In this document: positions 24,792 through 34,470 of the stretch, piece by piece
Layout: each line of letters starts with the position of its first letter
Numbering within the stretch: the first letter of the stretch is position 1
NCBI GenBank assembly: GCA_014584705.1
Contig: JACTMJ010000010.1
Coordinates: 1 to 64,000, forward strand
Source: Acidobacteriota bacterium
Lineage (GTDB): Bacteria > Acidobacteriota > Terriglobia > Bryobacterales > Bryobacteraceae
Direction of reading: 5' to 3'
Length of the DNA stretch: 64,000 nt
The notes under the pieces: model-generated
Database searches by the model: none
The model's input: only the letters and a program-made list of their open reading frames with translations
What the model was told of the DNA's origin: nothing
Made by a program: the position numbers and the translations under genes

Positions 24792-25937
24792 TAGTGTAGC
24801 GTCTCAGAAATAGCTTTACCGATAGCCGATCTGGGCGCATACTGTAGAAGCAATGCCATGTGCTCCTGCTAGCGCGCTTGGAATCAGTGACGAGGATCGG
24901 CGGGAATTGCAGCAGATACTTGCTCTGCGCAGTGTTCCGCAAAGCGTTGCTTTGCGTGCCCGGATCATTCTGGGTGCGGCCGAGGGAATCGCAAACAAAG
25001 TTCTGGCTCGACAACTCGGCACGAGTTTGCCGACGGTCTTGTTATGGCGTGGGCGGTTTCTGAGAGAGGGTCTGCCTGGGATCCTGGAGGATCGGCCGCG
25101 TTCCGGCCGGCCCAGGGAGATTACCCCTGAGCAAGAGGCCCTGGTGGTCGAGAAGACCCTGCGCACCACACCGAACAACGCCACGCATTGGAGCGTCCGC
25201 CTGATGGCGCGCGCGCAAGGCATCAGCCCGGCTACGGTGCAACGTATCTGGAGCAAGCATCACCTGCAGCCGCATCGGGTGGAGTCCTTCAAGTTCAGCA
25301 CCGACCCCGAGTTCGTCACCAAGGTGCGCGACATCGTTGGGCTTTACCTGAACCCACCCGACAAGGCGATTGTGCTGAGCGTGGATGAGAAGAGTCAGAT
25401 TCAGGCGCTGGACCGGACCCAGCCGATCCTGCCTCTGAGGCCCGGTGTGCCCGAACGGCAGACGCACGACTATGAGCGGCACGGAACGACCACGTTATTC
25501 GCCGCGCTGGACGTTGCAGCGGGCAAGATCATCGGCCAGTGCCAGCCGCGGCACCGGCACCAGGAGTTCCTCCGCTTTCTGGAAACGGTCGATGCGGCCA
25601 TGGCGCCCGATGTGCCGGTGCACCTGATTCTCGACAACTACTCCACACACAAGCACCCGGCAGTGAAGGCCTGGTTCGCTGACCATCCCCGATACCACGC
25701 TCACTTCACACCCACCAGCGCTTCCTGGCTGAACCAGGTCGAGCGCTGGTTCGCCGAGATCACCCGCAAACGAATCCGTCGCGGGAGCTTCCGCTCCCTG
25801 CGCGAACTGGAACGGGCGATTCGCGACTACATTCGAGCCAATAACAAGGCCCCACAGCCATTCCAGTGGGTGGCCACCGCCAACACGATCATCAAGAAGG
25901 TGCGCAAATATAAACGAACTTTAGAGACAGGACACTA
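24792..25937 (+). mobile_element. Intact IS630-family insertion sequence
   Basis: The left end TAGTGTAGCGTCTCAGAAAT and the right end, read on the opposite strand, TAGTGTCCTGTCTCTAAAGT form imperfect terminal inverted repeats. Both begin with the TA dinucleotide that IS630/Tc1 elements duplicate on insertion (24792-24793 and 25936-25937). The element carries one intact transposase gene and looks recent. Without the TAs it is about 1.14 kb, a normal size. Confidence 0.82.
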
Positions 25938-25938
25938 G
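24853..25938 (+). CDS. IS630-family transposase
   Basis: The 361-residue protein has an N-terminal helix-turn-helix region (ALRARIILGAAEG..VLARQLGTSLPTVLLWRGRF), a homeodomain-like segment (about 95-140), and a DDE domain: LSVDEKSQIQALDRTQP (first Asp), HLILDNYSTHKHP (second Asp) and HFTPTSASWLNQVERWFAEI (Glu). All three catalytic acids are present, so it is probably active. The TAG stop codon (25936-25938) is built from the TA target-site dinucleotide plus the first flanking base, so the reading frame is closed by the insertion site itself. Confidence 0.93.
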   Translation: MPCAPASALGISDEDRRELQQILALRSVPQSVALRARIILGAAEGIANKVLARQLGTSLPTVLLWRGRFLREGLPGILEDRPRSGRPREITPEQEALVVEKTLRTTPNNATHWSVRLMARAQGISPATVQRIWSKHHLQPHRVESFKFSTDPEFVTKVRDIVGLYLNPPDKAIVLSVDEKSQIQALDRTQPILPLRPGVPERQTHDYERHGTTTLFAALDVAAGKIIGQCQPRHRHQEFLRFLETVDAAMAPDVPVHLILDNYSTHKHPAVKAWFADHPRYHAHFTPTSASWLNQVERWFAEITRKRIRRGSFRSLRELERAIRDYIRANNKAPQPFQWVATANTIIKKVRKYKRTLETGH

Positions 25939-26051
25939 GTACTTCTCAAAGGCAGTCGCGGCCAACCGGTCAAGGTTTGGAGGCGTTCCAGAAAGTCCGC
26001 CGAGTGGCACCGTCGAGCCTACGACACAGTGCTGTAGAATGTGTAATACCC

Positions 26052-27332
26052 ATGGCCGTGAGAGTCCTGCTCGGACCCGAATTCGATCTTCATCGAGGTG
26101 TTCACTACTCGCTTGCAAGTGATCCTCCACCGGGGTTCGAGTACGATATCGTCGACGCGCGGCATTCGTTCCTATTTCCCGGTAAGCCGTCCTCTCCGTT
26201 CGAAGAGCCGCATTGGGGCGAGCTCGTAACGTTTGGACCGGGCCCAGAGCTGGCGCATACTTCGCGCTGGCCGGTGCTAGAGCGGCGGGCGTGGATCGCC
26301 GACACCGACGACTTTGGCTACCCGGTCTTCTCTGGGCGCCATGCTCTCGCGGTGGAGTTCCGTGATTGTTTTCGCCAGCCGTGGACTGCACGTTTCCGTC
26401 GGAATGTTCTTTGCAGGGCAATCAATATGCTTTCCGCGTATGCGCATCCAAGTTGCAAAGCCGTCTTTTTTCGCAGCGGTTTTGCCCTTGAGGGTGCGCG
26501 GAAATGGATGTCTGAGCTGGGGTTCTGCGGCGCACTGGCCGAAGCGTTCGTCGCCAAGACCGGCGTCCTATATCCAGCCCAACGGCCCTGTCCGCCCGAG
26601 ATCGTGCGAAAGAAATGGGAACTCACGGGACCCATGCGTGTGTTGTTCATCGGCCGTGAGTTTGATTCCAAGAACGGACGCATTGCACTTCAGGTGTTCG
26701 CGGCTGCTGCTCGCAGCTTGCCAATGACGGAGTTCACGTACGTAGGTAGCATTGCGCCTGAAGTAGCGGTTGGATACTCGTCTTTGCTGAGTAAGATCGA
26801 GTATCACTCGACGCTCGAGCGTTCAGAAACTCTCGCGCTGCTATCACGTGCGCACATACTCTTTCACCCCTCGAAATTCGAAGGCTTCGGGACAGTTTTC
26901 GTCGAAGCTGCCGCGATGGGGTTAGCCGTCATTGTGGCATCAGGAGGCGACATGGCTCATATCCGCGAGATCTTCGACGATAGCGGTGCTCTGATGGTCG
27001 ACCGCGATCACATTTCGGAAGCGGAGGAACCAGCCGTGTTTGAATCGCATTTGCGACGGCTTCTCAACGAACCGGAGTTGGCCCGATCTCTTGCGTTTCG
27101 AAACTACCAGTTGACAGTGAGCGGCTCGCTTTCGATGTTCAAACGGAACCAATCGCTGACGTCCGCATATGAACGAGCGCTGGCGGAACCGACAGCCGAA
27201 CCGCTCGCGATCAGAGACCTGCCCTACGGTCGCCTGTGCACGGAAACGTCTCTGACGACTCGCGAGGTAGAAGCGGCCGAGAAAACCTTCCGGGACCAAT
27301 ATCGCCTTACTCAGAGGCGTTTCCTTGTGTAG
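26052..27332 (+). CDS. Glycosyltransferase, GT-B fold (GT4-like)
   Basis: The 426-residue protein (start MAVRVLLGPEFDLHRG at 26052; the frame is open further up but without support) is a group-1 retaining glycosyltransferase. The C-terminal Rossmann domain has MRVLFIGREFDSKNGR and the nucleotide-sugar motif E-x7-E in FEGFGTVFVEAAAMG (about residues 276/284). The N-terminal acceptor domain is divergent. It transfers a hexose from a nucleotide sugar to an unknown acceptor. It lies beside the intact IS630 and faces a second glycosyltransferase convergently. It is probably part of surface glycan or glycopeptide synthesis. Confidence 0.78.
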   Translation: MAVRVLLGPEFDLHRGVHYSLASDPPPGFEYDIVDARHSFLFPGKPSSPFEEPHWGELVTFGPGPELAHTSRWPVLERRAWIADTDDFGYPVFSGRHALAVEFRDCFRQPWTARFRRNVLCRAINMLSAYAHPSCKAVFFRSGFALEGARKWMSELGFCGALAEAFVAKTGVLYPAQRPCPPEIVRKKWELTGPMRVLFIGREFDSKNGRIALQVFAAAARSLPMTEFTYVGSIAPEVAVGYSSLLSKIEYHSTLERSETLALLSRAHILFHPSKFEGFGTVFVEAAAMGLAVIVASGGDMAHIREIFDDSGALMVDRDHISEAEEPAVFESHLRRLLNEPELARSLAFRNYQLTVSGSLSMFKRNQSLTSAYERALAEPTAEPLAIRDLPYGRLCTETSLTTREVEAAEKTFRDQYRLTQRRFLV

Positions 27333-27372
27333 GCGTCCTGGTGTATGCTTAGCTATAAATCGCCAGTCCGCG

Positions 27373-29034
27373 CTAGTCATGGATTTCGTGCGAAAGTCCT
27401 TGAGGTGTGCTGGCGCGGCAAAGCACCAGTAGGCCGTTCTTGATTAGCCGACACACGTGCGAGACCAGCAGTAGCGGAGGCAGATCTGGACGCACCAGCC
27501 GTTCGACGATTTCGCCAACTTTGAGAGTGCCAGCCTGTACACATTGCTCAACGATTTGCTCATCGACTTCTGGGTAAAACGTCGGATCGGGCCTAAGGAA
27601 GAGACCGTTCCGCCGCAGCAGATCCATCAGACGACGGTAGTCTCGGCTGACTGTGACGTGGTCCTGGACCGAGATCGCATCCGTTGCGTAGTGCCGAAAC
27701 ACTGCGCTGTAGTCATACACCGCAGGATAGCTTAGATCGTCGGCAGACTGCATAGCAGCTGCGGCTTCCCGCAACTGTTCGTGCCATAGCTCTTCGTAGC
27801 GCCGCAGAACGCTCGGCCAGGCGAACTCCGACAGCGCCCGACGGCGGGCCGCTTCACCGTACTGCTTACGAAGGTCCGGCTTATTTGCCAGCACCCACAT
27901 CGCATGACTCAGCGCGTCCAAATCCAGGCACACGCGCTGTGTATAGTGATACTCACAGGCGAACAGCGAACTGATCGCGCTCAGTTCCAAGCCATCCCCG
28001 CAAATGTAAGTTGGGACGAGCCAGCCCTCGCGGGCATGCCGTACGAGGTGACGATAACCATCCCAGTCCGAGGCAATGACCGGCAAACTGGACATCATCG
28101 CCTCCACAACCGATATGCCGAATGTCTCCTCAATCGTATCACTGACGGCGATAAACACGTCTGAGGCACTTAAAAGCATGCGTTTTTGTTCAACCGTGAT
28201 ATCCGGCATCACGCTGACGGTTCGTGGAGATCCGAACTGACTGGCAAAGTCTAGTAACTCTGTCGCAAGGTGATGGCGGGTGTCGTCTCCGGCGACGATC
28301 AGGCGGCTGCCATCAGGAAGGCCGGGCGTCTCAATGAATATTCGGATAAGCGGGTGAAAATCGACCTTATTCGTTCGCGATAGTCGCCCGAGGAACAGAA
28401 AGACGATGTCGTCCTCTGCTATACCGAGGTGACGGCGCGCCACACCTTTAAGTCCGAGATCACCAACCATTGCCGGATCCACCCCGAGCGGAATGACGGG
28501 ATAGCGAATTGTCGGCAACGGTGGTGTGGGTTGCGTAACTGCGGTCGACTTTGCATGCTCGCACATCAGATGCTCAAGGGTTTGGCGCGCGCTAGGCGTA
28601 GTGCAGATCAGCGCGTCGAAGGCAAACAACCTTGATGAGCCAAACGAAACGCGCGGGTAAATCGTACTGAGGGTATGTGTGATGCCACAGATGGGCCAAT
28701 CGGGGTGTTTGCGTGCCAATCGGAACGAGGCATACTGCTGGAATAAGATGGAACTAGTGAAGAGCACCAAAGGACCACATTCATCTAGACGGTGCAGTGA
28801 AGATAGAGAAATTGGCTTGAGCCGGTCGGAATCGCGGTAGCATTCGGCGATGTCCGGGGGCGTGTCGGACTTGCGTACGTAGTAATAACCGTCGAACGTC
28901 CCGTGCGAAAGAAGAGCCTGCAGAAAACCGCTATCATTTACTGCCTCTCCGATTACGGAGTATCGAGCAGGCTCCTTCGATTTCAGGCGCTCGGCTGGGA
29001 AGGGAATGCGGTCTAGCAGAAGATGGGCCGACAT
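27373..29034 (-). CDS. Glycosyltransferase (GT4-like) with a C-terminal winged-helix-like extension
   Basis: The 553-residue protein starts at 29034 (MSAHLLLDRIPFPAERLK) with GGAGG five bases upstream; an upstream TTG was rejected. The GT-B core shows VFLFLGRLSRTNKVDFH and the E-x7-E motif in EETFGISVVEAMMSSLPVIAS (about 305). Beyond the usual end of the fold (about residue 430) there are some 120 extra residues. They contain two helical segments ending EQCVQAGTLKVGEIVERL and SHVCRLIKNGLLVLC, which look like a winged helix. The function of the extension is unknown; protein-protein or peptide recognition is possible. Confidence 0.75.
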   Translation of the reverse strand: MSAHLLLDRIPFPAERLKSKEPARYSVIGEAVNDSGFLQALLSHGTFDGYYYVRKSDTPPDIAECYRDSDRLKPISLSSLHRLDECGPLVLFTSSILFQQYASFRLARKHPDWPICGITHTLSTIYPRVSFGSSRLFAFDALICTTPSARQTLEHLMCEHAKSTAVTQPTPPLPTIRYPVIPLGVDPAMVGDLGLKGVARRHLGIAEDDIVFLFLGRLSRTNKVDFHPLIRIFIETPGLPDGSRLIVAGDDTRHHLATELLDFASQFGSPRTVSVMPDITVEQKRMLLSASDVFIAVSDTIEETFGISVVEAMMSSLPVIASDWDGYRHLVRHAREGWLVPTYICGDGLELSAISSLFACEYHYTQRVCLDLDALSHAMWVLANKPDLRKQYGEAARRRALSEFAWPSVLRRYEELWHEQLREAAAAMQSADDLSYPAVYDYSAVFRHYATDAISVQDHVTVSRDYRRLMDLLRRNGLFLRPDPTFYPEVDEQIVEQCVQAGTLKVGEIVERLVRPDLPPLLLVSHVCRLIKNGLLVLCRASTPQGLSHEIHD

Positions 29035-29699
29035 GGACTCCTCCGGGGCGTTCAATCAAGTGTGCGAACGAATATCAGATTGACTCGTGCTAGATGTATA
29101 GTGCCAGATCTGGTCACTTGGTATCCAGTCCGACCTTGGTAACGCTCGAACCAACCGCGACGGCCCAGGCATGCGGCGTAATCGGAACTGCAGATCCGCA
29201 CACGATCCAGCTGACCGAAGGTCTTGAAGCGAACATTCGAGCAAGTTGTCGGTCCTCAGCACCGAGACAGCGATACCTGCAGAGTGACCAGCGGGCCGGA
29301 ACCAGGGACGCTCAGAGTCTCCCTCATCGAACTGTTATCATCTGGAATGTGATCGAACTCTTCATTGTGAGCGAGAAGGTCGGATGTCTTGTCTCGGACG
29401 AGCGCTAAAGTGAGGTCCAGCAGTGTCGCCGACGAGTTCCTTCTGATATCGAGCGGCACGCACCGAACAGCCGTAGAGAATAGAAACTTACGAGGCAGTG
29501 CAAGACGGGTTCCAATGTTCGCGCGCCCCCGGTGATACTCAGATATGCCAACCGTTCGCCGACCCGTGGAGTTGCATCTATGTAAGCGCATACCGTGCGA
29601 AAACATATACGAGAAGTGCCATCGAGCGTCAGCGCGGGATAAACCTACTAGTGTGACGTACCTGAAATAGATTGCAATAACAGCGTCCGATCCATTTCA
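29035..29699. other. Spacer, probably degenerate sequence
   Basis: About 665 bases upstream of the minus-strand glycosyltransferase. Open frames of about 100 codons exist on both strands, none showing a family, a good start or sustained coding bias. It abuts a decayed IS630-like element and may be IS-associated debris. Confidence 0.4.
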
Positions 29700-30699
29700 G
29701 TTCTAGAACTAACTCCGGCGGAGAAGTCCGAACTGCGGCGTCGCGTGGCCTCGTCAACGGCGGCCCAGCGGGACGCGCAGCGCGCCCGGATCGTTTTGCT
29801 GCGAGTTCAAGGCAACAAGTAGGCCGACGTGGCCAAGGCCGTCGGCGTCAGCATCAACACGGTTTCCCTTTGGTCGAAGCGGTTCGACAGCTGCGGATTG
29901 GAGGGGTTAAATGACGAGAATGGCCGGGGCCGGAAGTCCTGGCTTCCACCCGAGAAGGTGCGGCAAGTAATTACGCGGGTGACACAGCCACCGAAGGGAC
30001 GCACGCGATGGAGCACGCGCCGGATGGCGGCTGAAGTCAGAATCTCGCACCATAGCGTGCATGAGATTTGGCGGCGCAATGATCTGAAGCCGCACTTGGT
30101 GCGCACATTCAAGGTCTCCGGCGATGCGAAATTCGAGGAGAAGTTCTGGGACGTGATCGGCTTGTACCTCAATCCGCCCGATCAGGCACTGGTGCTGTGC
30201 TGCGATGAGAAGAGCCAGTGTTAGGCCCTGGAGCGGACCCAACCCGGAGTGCCTCTCGGGATCGGCCACATTCGAACGCAGACCCATGACTACAATCGCC
30301 ACGGAACGATTACGCTGTTCGCCGCCTTGAATTATCTGGAGGGCAAGCTGATCACGCGAACCGAGCAACGCCATACGCATGTGGAATGGTTGAGGGTCCT
30401 GATCCCGGCTGAAGAAGCATCCGCGCTTCCACATGCACTTTACCCCAACCGGCAGTTCCTGGATGAATCTGGTGGAGCGGTTTTTCGCTGACCTGACCGA
30501 AGACTGCATCCGCGAGGGCAGTTTTCAAAGCGTTCGGGAACTGGTCGAAGCCATCGAAGCATACCTCGCCGACCGCAACGCCAGCCCGAAGCGCTACCTC
30601 TGGCGCGCCCAGGGAGAGGAAATCCTCAAAAAGATCGCTCGGGCCAAGGGGACTCTCGAAGCGCAATTACAACAAGCTAGTTATGGTACCGTACATTAG
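29700..30699 (+). pseudogene. Decayed IS630-family transposase
   Basis: Reading from 29700 gives LELTPAEKSELRRRV and RDAQRARIVLLRVQGNK, then a TAG (about 29820). It resumes with ADVAKAVGVSINTVSLWSKRF and continues to VLCCDEKSQ (first catalytic Asp). A second stop (TAG, about 30222) precedes ALERTQP. After THVEWL the frame shifts and a stretch including the second catalytic Asp (the DNYATH region) is missing. It picks up again at HFTPTGSSWMNLVERFFADL (catalytic Glu) to the end. Two stops, one frameshift and an internal deletion mean it is dead. It belongs to a different IS630 lineage from the intact element at 24.8 kb. Terminal repeats were not resolved. Confidence 0.85.
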
Positions 30700-30948
30700 T
30701 ACGGCAAGAATGCCCGGTCTCCGCAAATTGGGCATGGCGCGCCGTCGCTGGTAAGCATGCGCTTGAGTCACCCTCGAGAACACACATCGAAGCGCGAAAG
30801 CCCAGTGTCGAACGGGTACGTTCCCTCGGATCTGCCAGCTGGCTGAGCCAAAGGGGTATTCTTGCCTAGTCGCCGAGCCAGGAAACGCTTATGACAACTC
30901 GCCGCAGAATCGTATAAGGTCTTCCATTGCGAACTATGTGCATTACTG

Positions 30949-32754
30949 TCAGGCATCACTACCCTGGGGCATCTCCGTCGGAAATTGGGTGCATTGTTGG
31001 CGTGCCTGAGAACTACAGATCGCCGCCTCGACAGCAAGTTGGTCGTCGTAAAGATGCGCGTACAGCCCGCCGTTCGTATACAGATCCACGTGGGAACCTT
31101 GTTCGACGATACGGCCTGCATCGAGAACGTAGATGCGGTCCACCCAGGTGATAACTGAAGGACGGTGTGAGACAAAGAGCAACGTTGTATTGGGTAATGA
31201 CTCGTTGATCCGCCGCAAGACAGTACGTTCCGAAGTGGGATCGAGTGCGGCCGTCGATTCATCAAGCACGAGCGCGTCCGGTCTTGATATGACAGCTCGG
31301 GCGATGGCGACGCGCTGCCTCTCACCACCCGACAATAGGCGGCCGCCGGGCCCGACGGCCTCGTGCCAACCGTTGGAATGCTTCGTTAGTACGCGGTCGA
31401 GGTCGGACACGTAAGCCGCCATTTCCAGTTCTTGGCGGTTGGAGTCGGGCTTGCCGAGGCGAACATTCTCCTTGATGTCTCCATCGAACAATACCGGATA
31501 CTGCGGAACGTAGACCAAATGGGAGCGGAGGCTCGAAAGAGCTATGGAGCGCACATCCTGGTTGTTGATATACACTGTACCGGCCTGGGGATCGTACTGA
31601 CGCACGAGCAGTTTCGCGGCTGTACTCTTGCCTGCGCCGTTGGGGCCGACGAAAGCAACGCGAGCACCACGTCCTATCACAAGATGGAATTGCGATAAGA
31701 CCGTTGTGTGCCGGTAGCCGAAGTAGACGTTATCGCAGCGCAACTCGGCGGCCCCCGAATTGGAGAGCAACGTAGCATCCGGGCCGCTGCTAATGGTAGG
31801 AACCGCCGCGAGCGCCCCCATTATGCTGCGAACGTTCGACCGGACGCGCTGAAAACGAGAGCTTAGTTCCATTGCACCGTAAAGCGGCTCGAACAATCGC
31901 ACAAGGTAGCTGTAGAAGGCGACCAGCGCGCCTGTGGACATGTGGCCATCGAGCACGGCGTTCCCCCCCATGGCGATCATAACCGTGATGCCGAACACCA
32001 CCATCAGGCTCGACAGGACACTGCAGTAGATCTCAGCCAATTTGCGTCGGTACTCGGCCGATGCGACCCGGGCGGATTTATCGTGCATGCGCCGTGCCAT
32101 TCTGGCTTCGCAGCAGAGTAATTGGATTTGGAGGTTGGCCTCGCTGAACTCGTGCAACGCGGATCCGAACTTTTTCTGTTCTTCGAGCACGTGCTCCGAG
32201 CGTCCGCGGAGTCGGCGCCGGAGGTGTTGATTAAGGAGTGCCGCTGCAGGCAGAATAGGAATGATCGCAAGTGTTAGCGTCCAATTGAGCAGCAGCATCG
32301 CTATGAATGCGGCGACAAATAGCACCGAGATCCGGGTGATTGACGGGAGCACCTCACAGCCGAAAAGCTCGGTTTCGTGCAATGCGTCATGCAGCAGATG
32401 CACTTTCTCACCCGCTGGAGTTGTCGTGTGATAGTCTGCGGACATTCGGTTCTGGTGATCCACAAGAAGCATTCGTACGTGCTCGACCAGTTTTTGGCTG
32501 CCCGTGAAGCTCCAGAGGTTGCTCACGGCATTCGAGACAGATCGGCCCTGATAACTAAAAAACATCCCCACTGCCGCGAGAAGCAGCCCACCCGTATCTT
32601 GCTGCGGCAGAACCGAATCGATCAGCCATTTCATAATCAGCGGGTCGAGGAGCGTCAACAGACTTCCGGCGATGATTGCAGCAACACTCACACCGTACCA
32701 CTCTAAATGAGGCCGCATCTGGTTGACCAGCCAGCGCAATTCGGCAGATATCAT
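30949..32754 (-). CDS. ABC exporter, fused transmembrane and ATPase domains (MsbA/lipid- or peptide-type)
   Basis: The 601-residue half-transporter has about six transmembrane helices in residues 1-315. An ATPase domain follows with Walker A GPNGAGKSTAAK (about 368), signature LLSGGERQRVAIARA (about 471), Walker B DALVLDEST (about 492) and an H-loop in LFVSHRPS. There is no N-terminal C39 peptidase domain, so it is not a leader-cleaving peptide exporter. The start ATG overlaps the end of the epimerase gene by four bases, so the two are translated together. The pair suggests export of a glycolipid or glycosylated product. Confidence 0.85.
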   Translation of the reverse strand: MISAELRWLVNQMRPHLEWYGVSVAAIIAGSLLTLLDPLIMKWLIDSVLPQQDTGGLLLAAVGMFFSYQGRSVSNAVSNLWSFTGSQKLVEHVRMLLVDHQNRMSADYHTTTPAGEKVHLLHDALHETELFGCEVLPSITRISVLFVAAFIAMLLLNWTLTLAIIPILPAAALLNQHLRRRLRGRSEHVLEEQKKFGSALHEFSEANLQIQLLCCEARMARRMHDKSARVASAEYRRKLAEIYCSVLSSLMVVFGITVMIAMGGNAVLDGHMSTGALVAFYSYLVRLFEPLYGAMELSSRFQRVRSNVRSIMGALAAVPTISSGPDATLLSNSGAAELRCDNVYFGYRHTTVLSQFHLVIGRGARVAFVGPNGAGKSTAAKLLVRQYDPQAGTVYINNQDVRSIALSSLRSHLVYVPQYPVLFDGDIKENVRLGKPDSNRQELEMAAYVSDLDRVLTKHSNGWHEAVGPGGRLLSGGERQRVAIARAVISRPDALVLDESTAALDPTSERTVLRRINESLPNTTLLFVSHRPSVITWVDRIYVLDAGRIVEQGSHVDLYTNGGLYAHLYDDQLAVEAAICSSQARQQCTQFPTEMPQGSDA

Positions 32755-33707
32755 TGGAATGTCCTTTGGCCTTTTAACCAGCCATAGAAGCGCGCAACTC
32801 CATCCTCAAAGGCAACCGCTGGCTGGTAGTGGAGAAGCGCCTGAGCCTTCGCTATACAGGCGCGCGTCACCTCTGGATCCGCCGGATTCGGAGGGATGTG
32901 GATGATGCCTATACGCTTTTGTGTCACCTCTTCAATCGTACGAATGACCGTCATCAGGGAGAGCGGTCTAGAGCTTCCTACGTTGATAATTTCAAAGCGC
33001 GCATTCAACTCCAGTGCGGCACACATCGCCTGGATCGCGTCGTCGACGTAAGTGTAATCCCGCGCGCTCTCACCGTTTCCGAAGACCTGGATCGGTTCAC
33101 CGCGCTCGATTCGCTCGGTGAACAATCGAATCGCAAGATCGGGACGTTGGCGCGGTCCAAAAACGCTGAATAGCCGCAGGCAGACTACCCCGAAGTCGTA
33201 AAGATGCGCATAAGTTTCACACAGGAGCTCGGCTGCGAGTTTGGTCGCAGCGTAAGGTGATAACGGATGTAATTCCCGATCATCCTCGCGGAACGGGATG
33301 CGTTGCGACGCTCCGTACACCGAACTCGATGAAGCGAAAACCATCCGTTCCACGCCGCTAAGTCGGCAAGCTTCAAGTACATGAAGCGTGCCAGCAACGT
33401 TTGTGCGCTCATATAGAATCGCTTGGCCGATCGAGCCCCGAACTCCAGCCATCGCGGCGAGATGAATAACCGCCTCAGGTTTGAATGCTCTGAATTCATC
33501 GAGCAGTGGTTCGAACGTGCGGATGTCGATCTTCGACACTCGCACGCCCCCGAGGGAGCAAACCGCGCCGAGATTCGCCTGTTTCTCGTCTAATGAATAG
33601 ACTTCGTCTAAGTTGTCGATTATCGAAAGGCTGTGCCCAGCACGCAATAACGATTCCGAAAGGTGCGACCCAATGAACCCTGCCCCGCCGGTCACAAGCA
33701 CTCGCAT
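32751..33707 (-). CDS. NAD-dependent sugar-nucleotide epimerase/dehydratase
   Basis: An extended SDR enzyme of 318 residues: RVLVTGGAGFIGSHLSESL (Rossmann motif GxxGxxG at 7-13), the catalytic SSVYG segment, and SPYAATKLAAELL with Tyr-x3-Lys (about 149-153). The C-terminal part has FGPRQRPDLAIRLFTERI and VFGNGESARDYTYVDD, as in UDP-glucuronate or UDP-glucose 4-epimerases. GGAG lies six bases before the ATG. It provides an activated sugar, matching the nearby glycosyltransferases, and its stop overlaps the ABC exporter start. Confidence 0.88.
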   Translation of the reverse strand: MRVLVTGGAGFIGSHLSESLLRAGHSLSIIDNLDEVYSLDEKQANLGAVCSLGGVRVSKIDIRTFEPLLDEFRAFKPEAVIHLAAMAGVRGSIGQAILYERTNVAGTLHVLEACRLSGVERMVFASSSSVYGASQRIPFREDDRELHPLSPYAATKLAAELLCETYAHLYDFGVVCLRLFSVFGPRQRPDLAIRLFTERIERGEPIQVFGNGESARDYTYVDDAIQAMCAALELNARFEIINVGSSRPLSLMTVIRTIEEVTQKRIGIIHIPPNPADPEVTRACIAKAQALLHYQPAVAFEDGVARFYGWLKGQRTFQ

Positions 33708-34470
33708 GCGTTCTCCAGGGTCGTGATCTCTGTGATGCGAACCTCCGACAACAGCAGTCCTCTTAGCACTACAATAGTGGACTCGGCAGCATCAACGAGA
33801 CGCTACTGTATCATTCACCCTTGACGAAGGCAATAGTGATGGCAAGTTCTGCGACGGCAAATACGGCCAAGTTACGCCTCGCCGGAACCGTTGTCGGCCA
33901 GTGCGAACGCAGTTGAAAACAGCCTGCTAAGCAGAGGGTGTTGTCGGACCCGTCGGGATCATTGTCGAAATGATAAGCAATATCCAAACGAGATTCGGTG
34001 GAGACGGTGCGTCGGCAACAGTAGTCGACCGGTTGCAGGACTGGCGCTTTGCTGACACCGCAGATTCGAGTGCGCTGGACTGTTGTGGAACTTGGCAACT
34101 TCAGCCATCTGGGCCGGAGCGCCGTGATGGCGGATGACGCCGTAACGCTCTCGGCACAGATGCGCGAGCAAGGCGAACGCTTCGGGACGCCTTGTGTCGC
34201 TGGGATTGGTAATGAAATGAGATAGCGCATATCTCGGCGGCGACAAGGCGCACGCGACGGACGAGCGAACAGAATGGCCCAGTTTGCCGAAGTCATACAC
34301 ACAGTCGAGCCGGTGGAACTGCTCGATACGCCTTCAGTGGCGAGTGCGGTGTGCAGAAGAATTCTTGATCAAATTGATTCCGAACACAGGCACGCCGCTT
34401 GGCCGCCATTCTGTTCGGCGCCTTCACAATTGCGCATTCTGATCAGCTACAATGTGAAGCAGAGGATCAG
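33708..34470. other. Divergent spacer with no supported gene
   Basis: About 760 bases between the minus-strand epimerase and the plus-strand lipoprotein. Minus-strand frames up to 163 codons are open but change in character along their length, lack a plausible start and match nothing I know. This may be a promoter region plus degenerate sequence. Confidence 0.4.

Noticed and set aside
26046-26064. 13-base match CATGGCCGTGAGA to the AbiE operator repeat, at the first glycosyltransferase start
   Set aside because: A 13-base match is expected by chance several times in 64 kb, and it coincides with coding codons.
29094-29606. Short frames on both strands upstream of the second glycosyltransferase, considered as further RiPP precursors
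   Set aside because: No strong ribosome binding site, no leader-core layout, and no maturase adjacent.
33811-34302. A 163-codon minus-strand frame in the epimerase-lipoprotein spacer
   Set aside because: No recognisable domain, no good start and changing character along its length; other frames are equally open.
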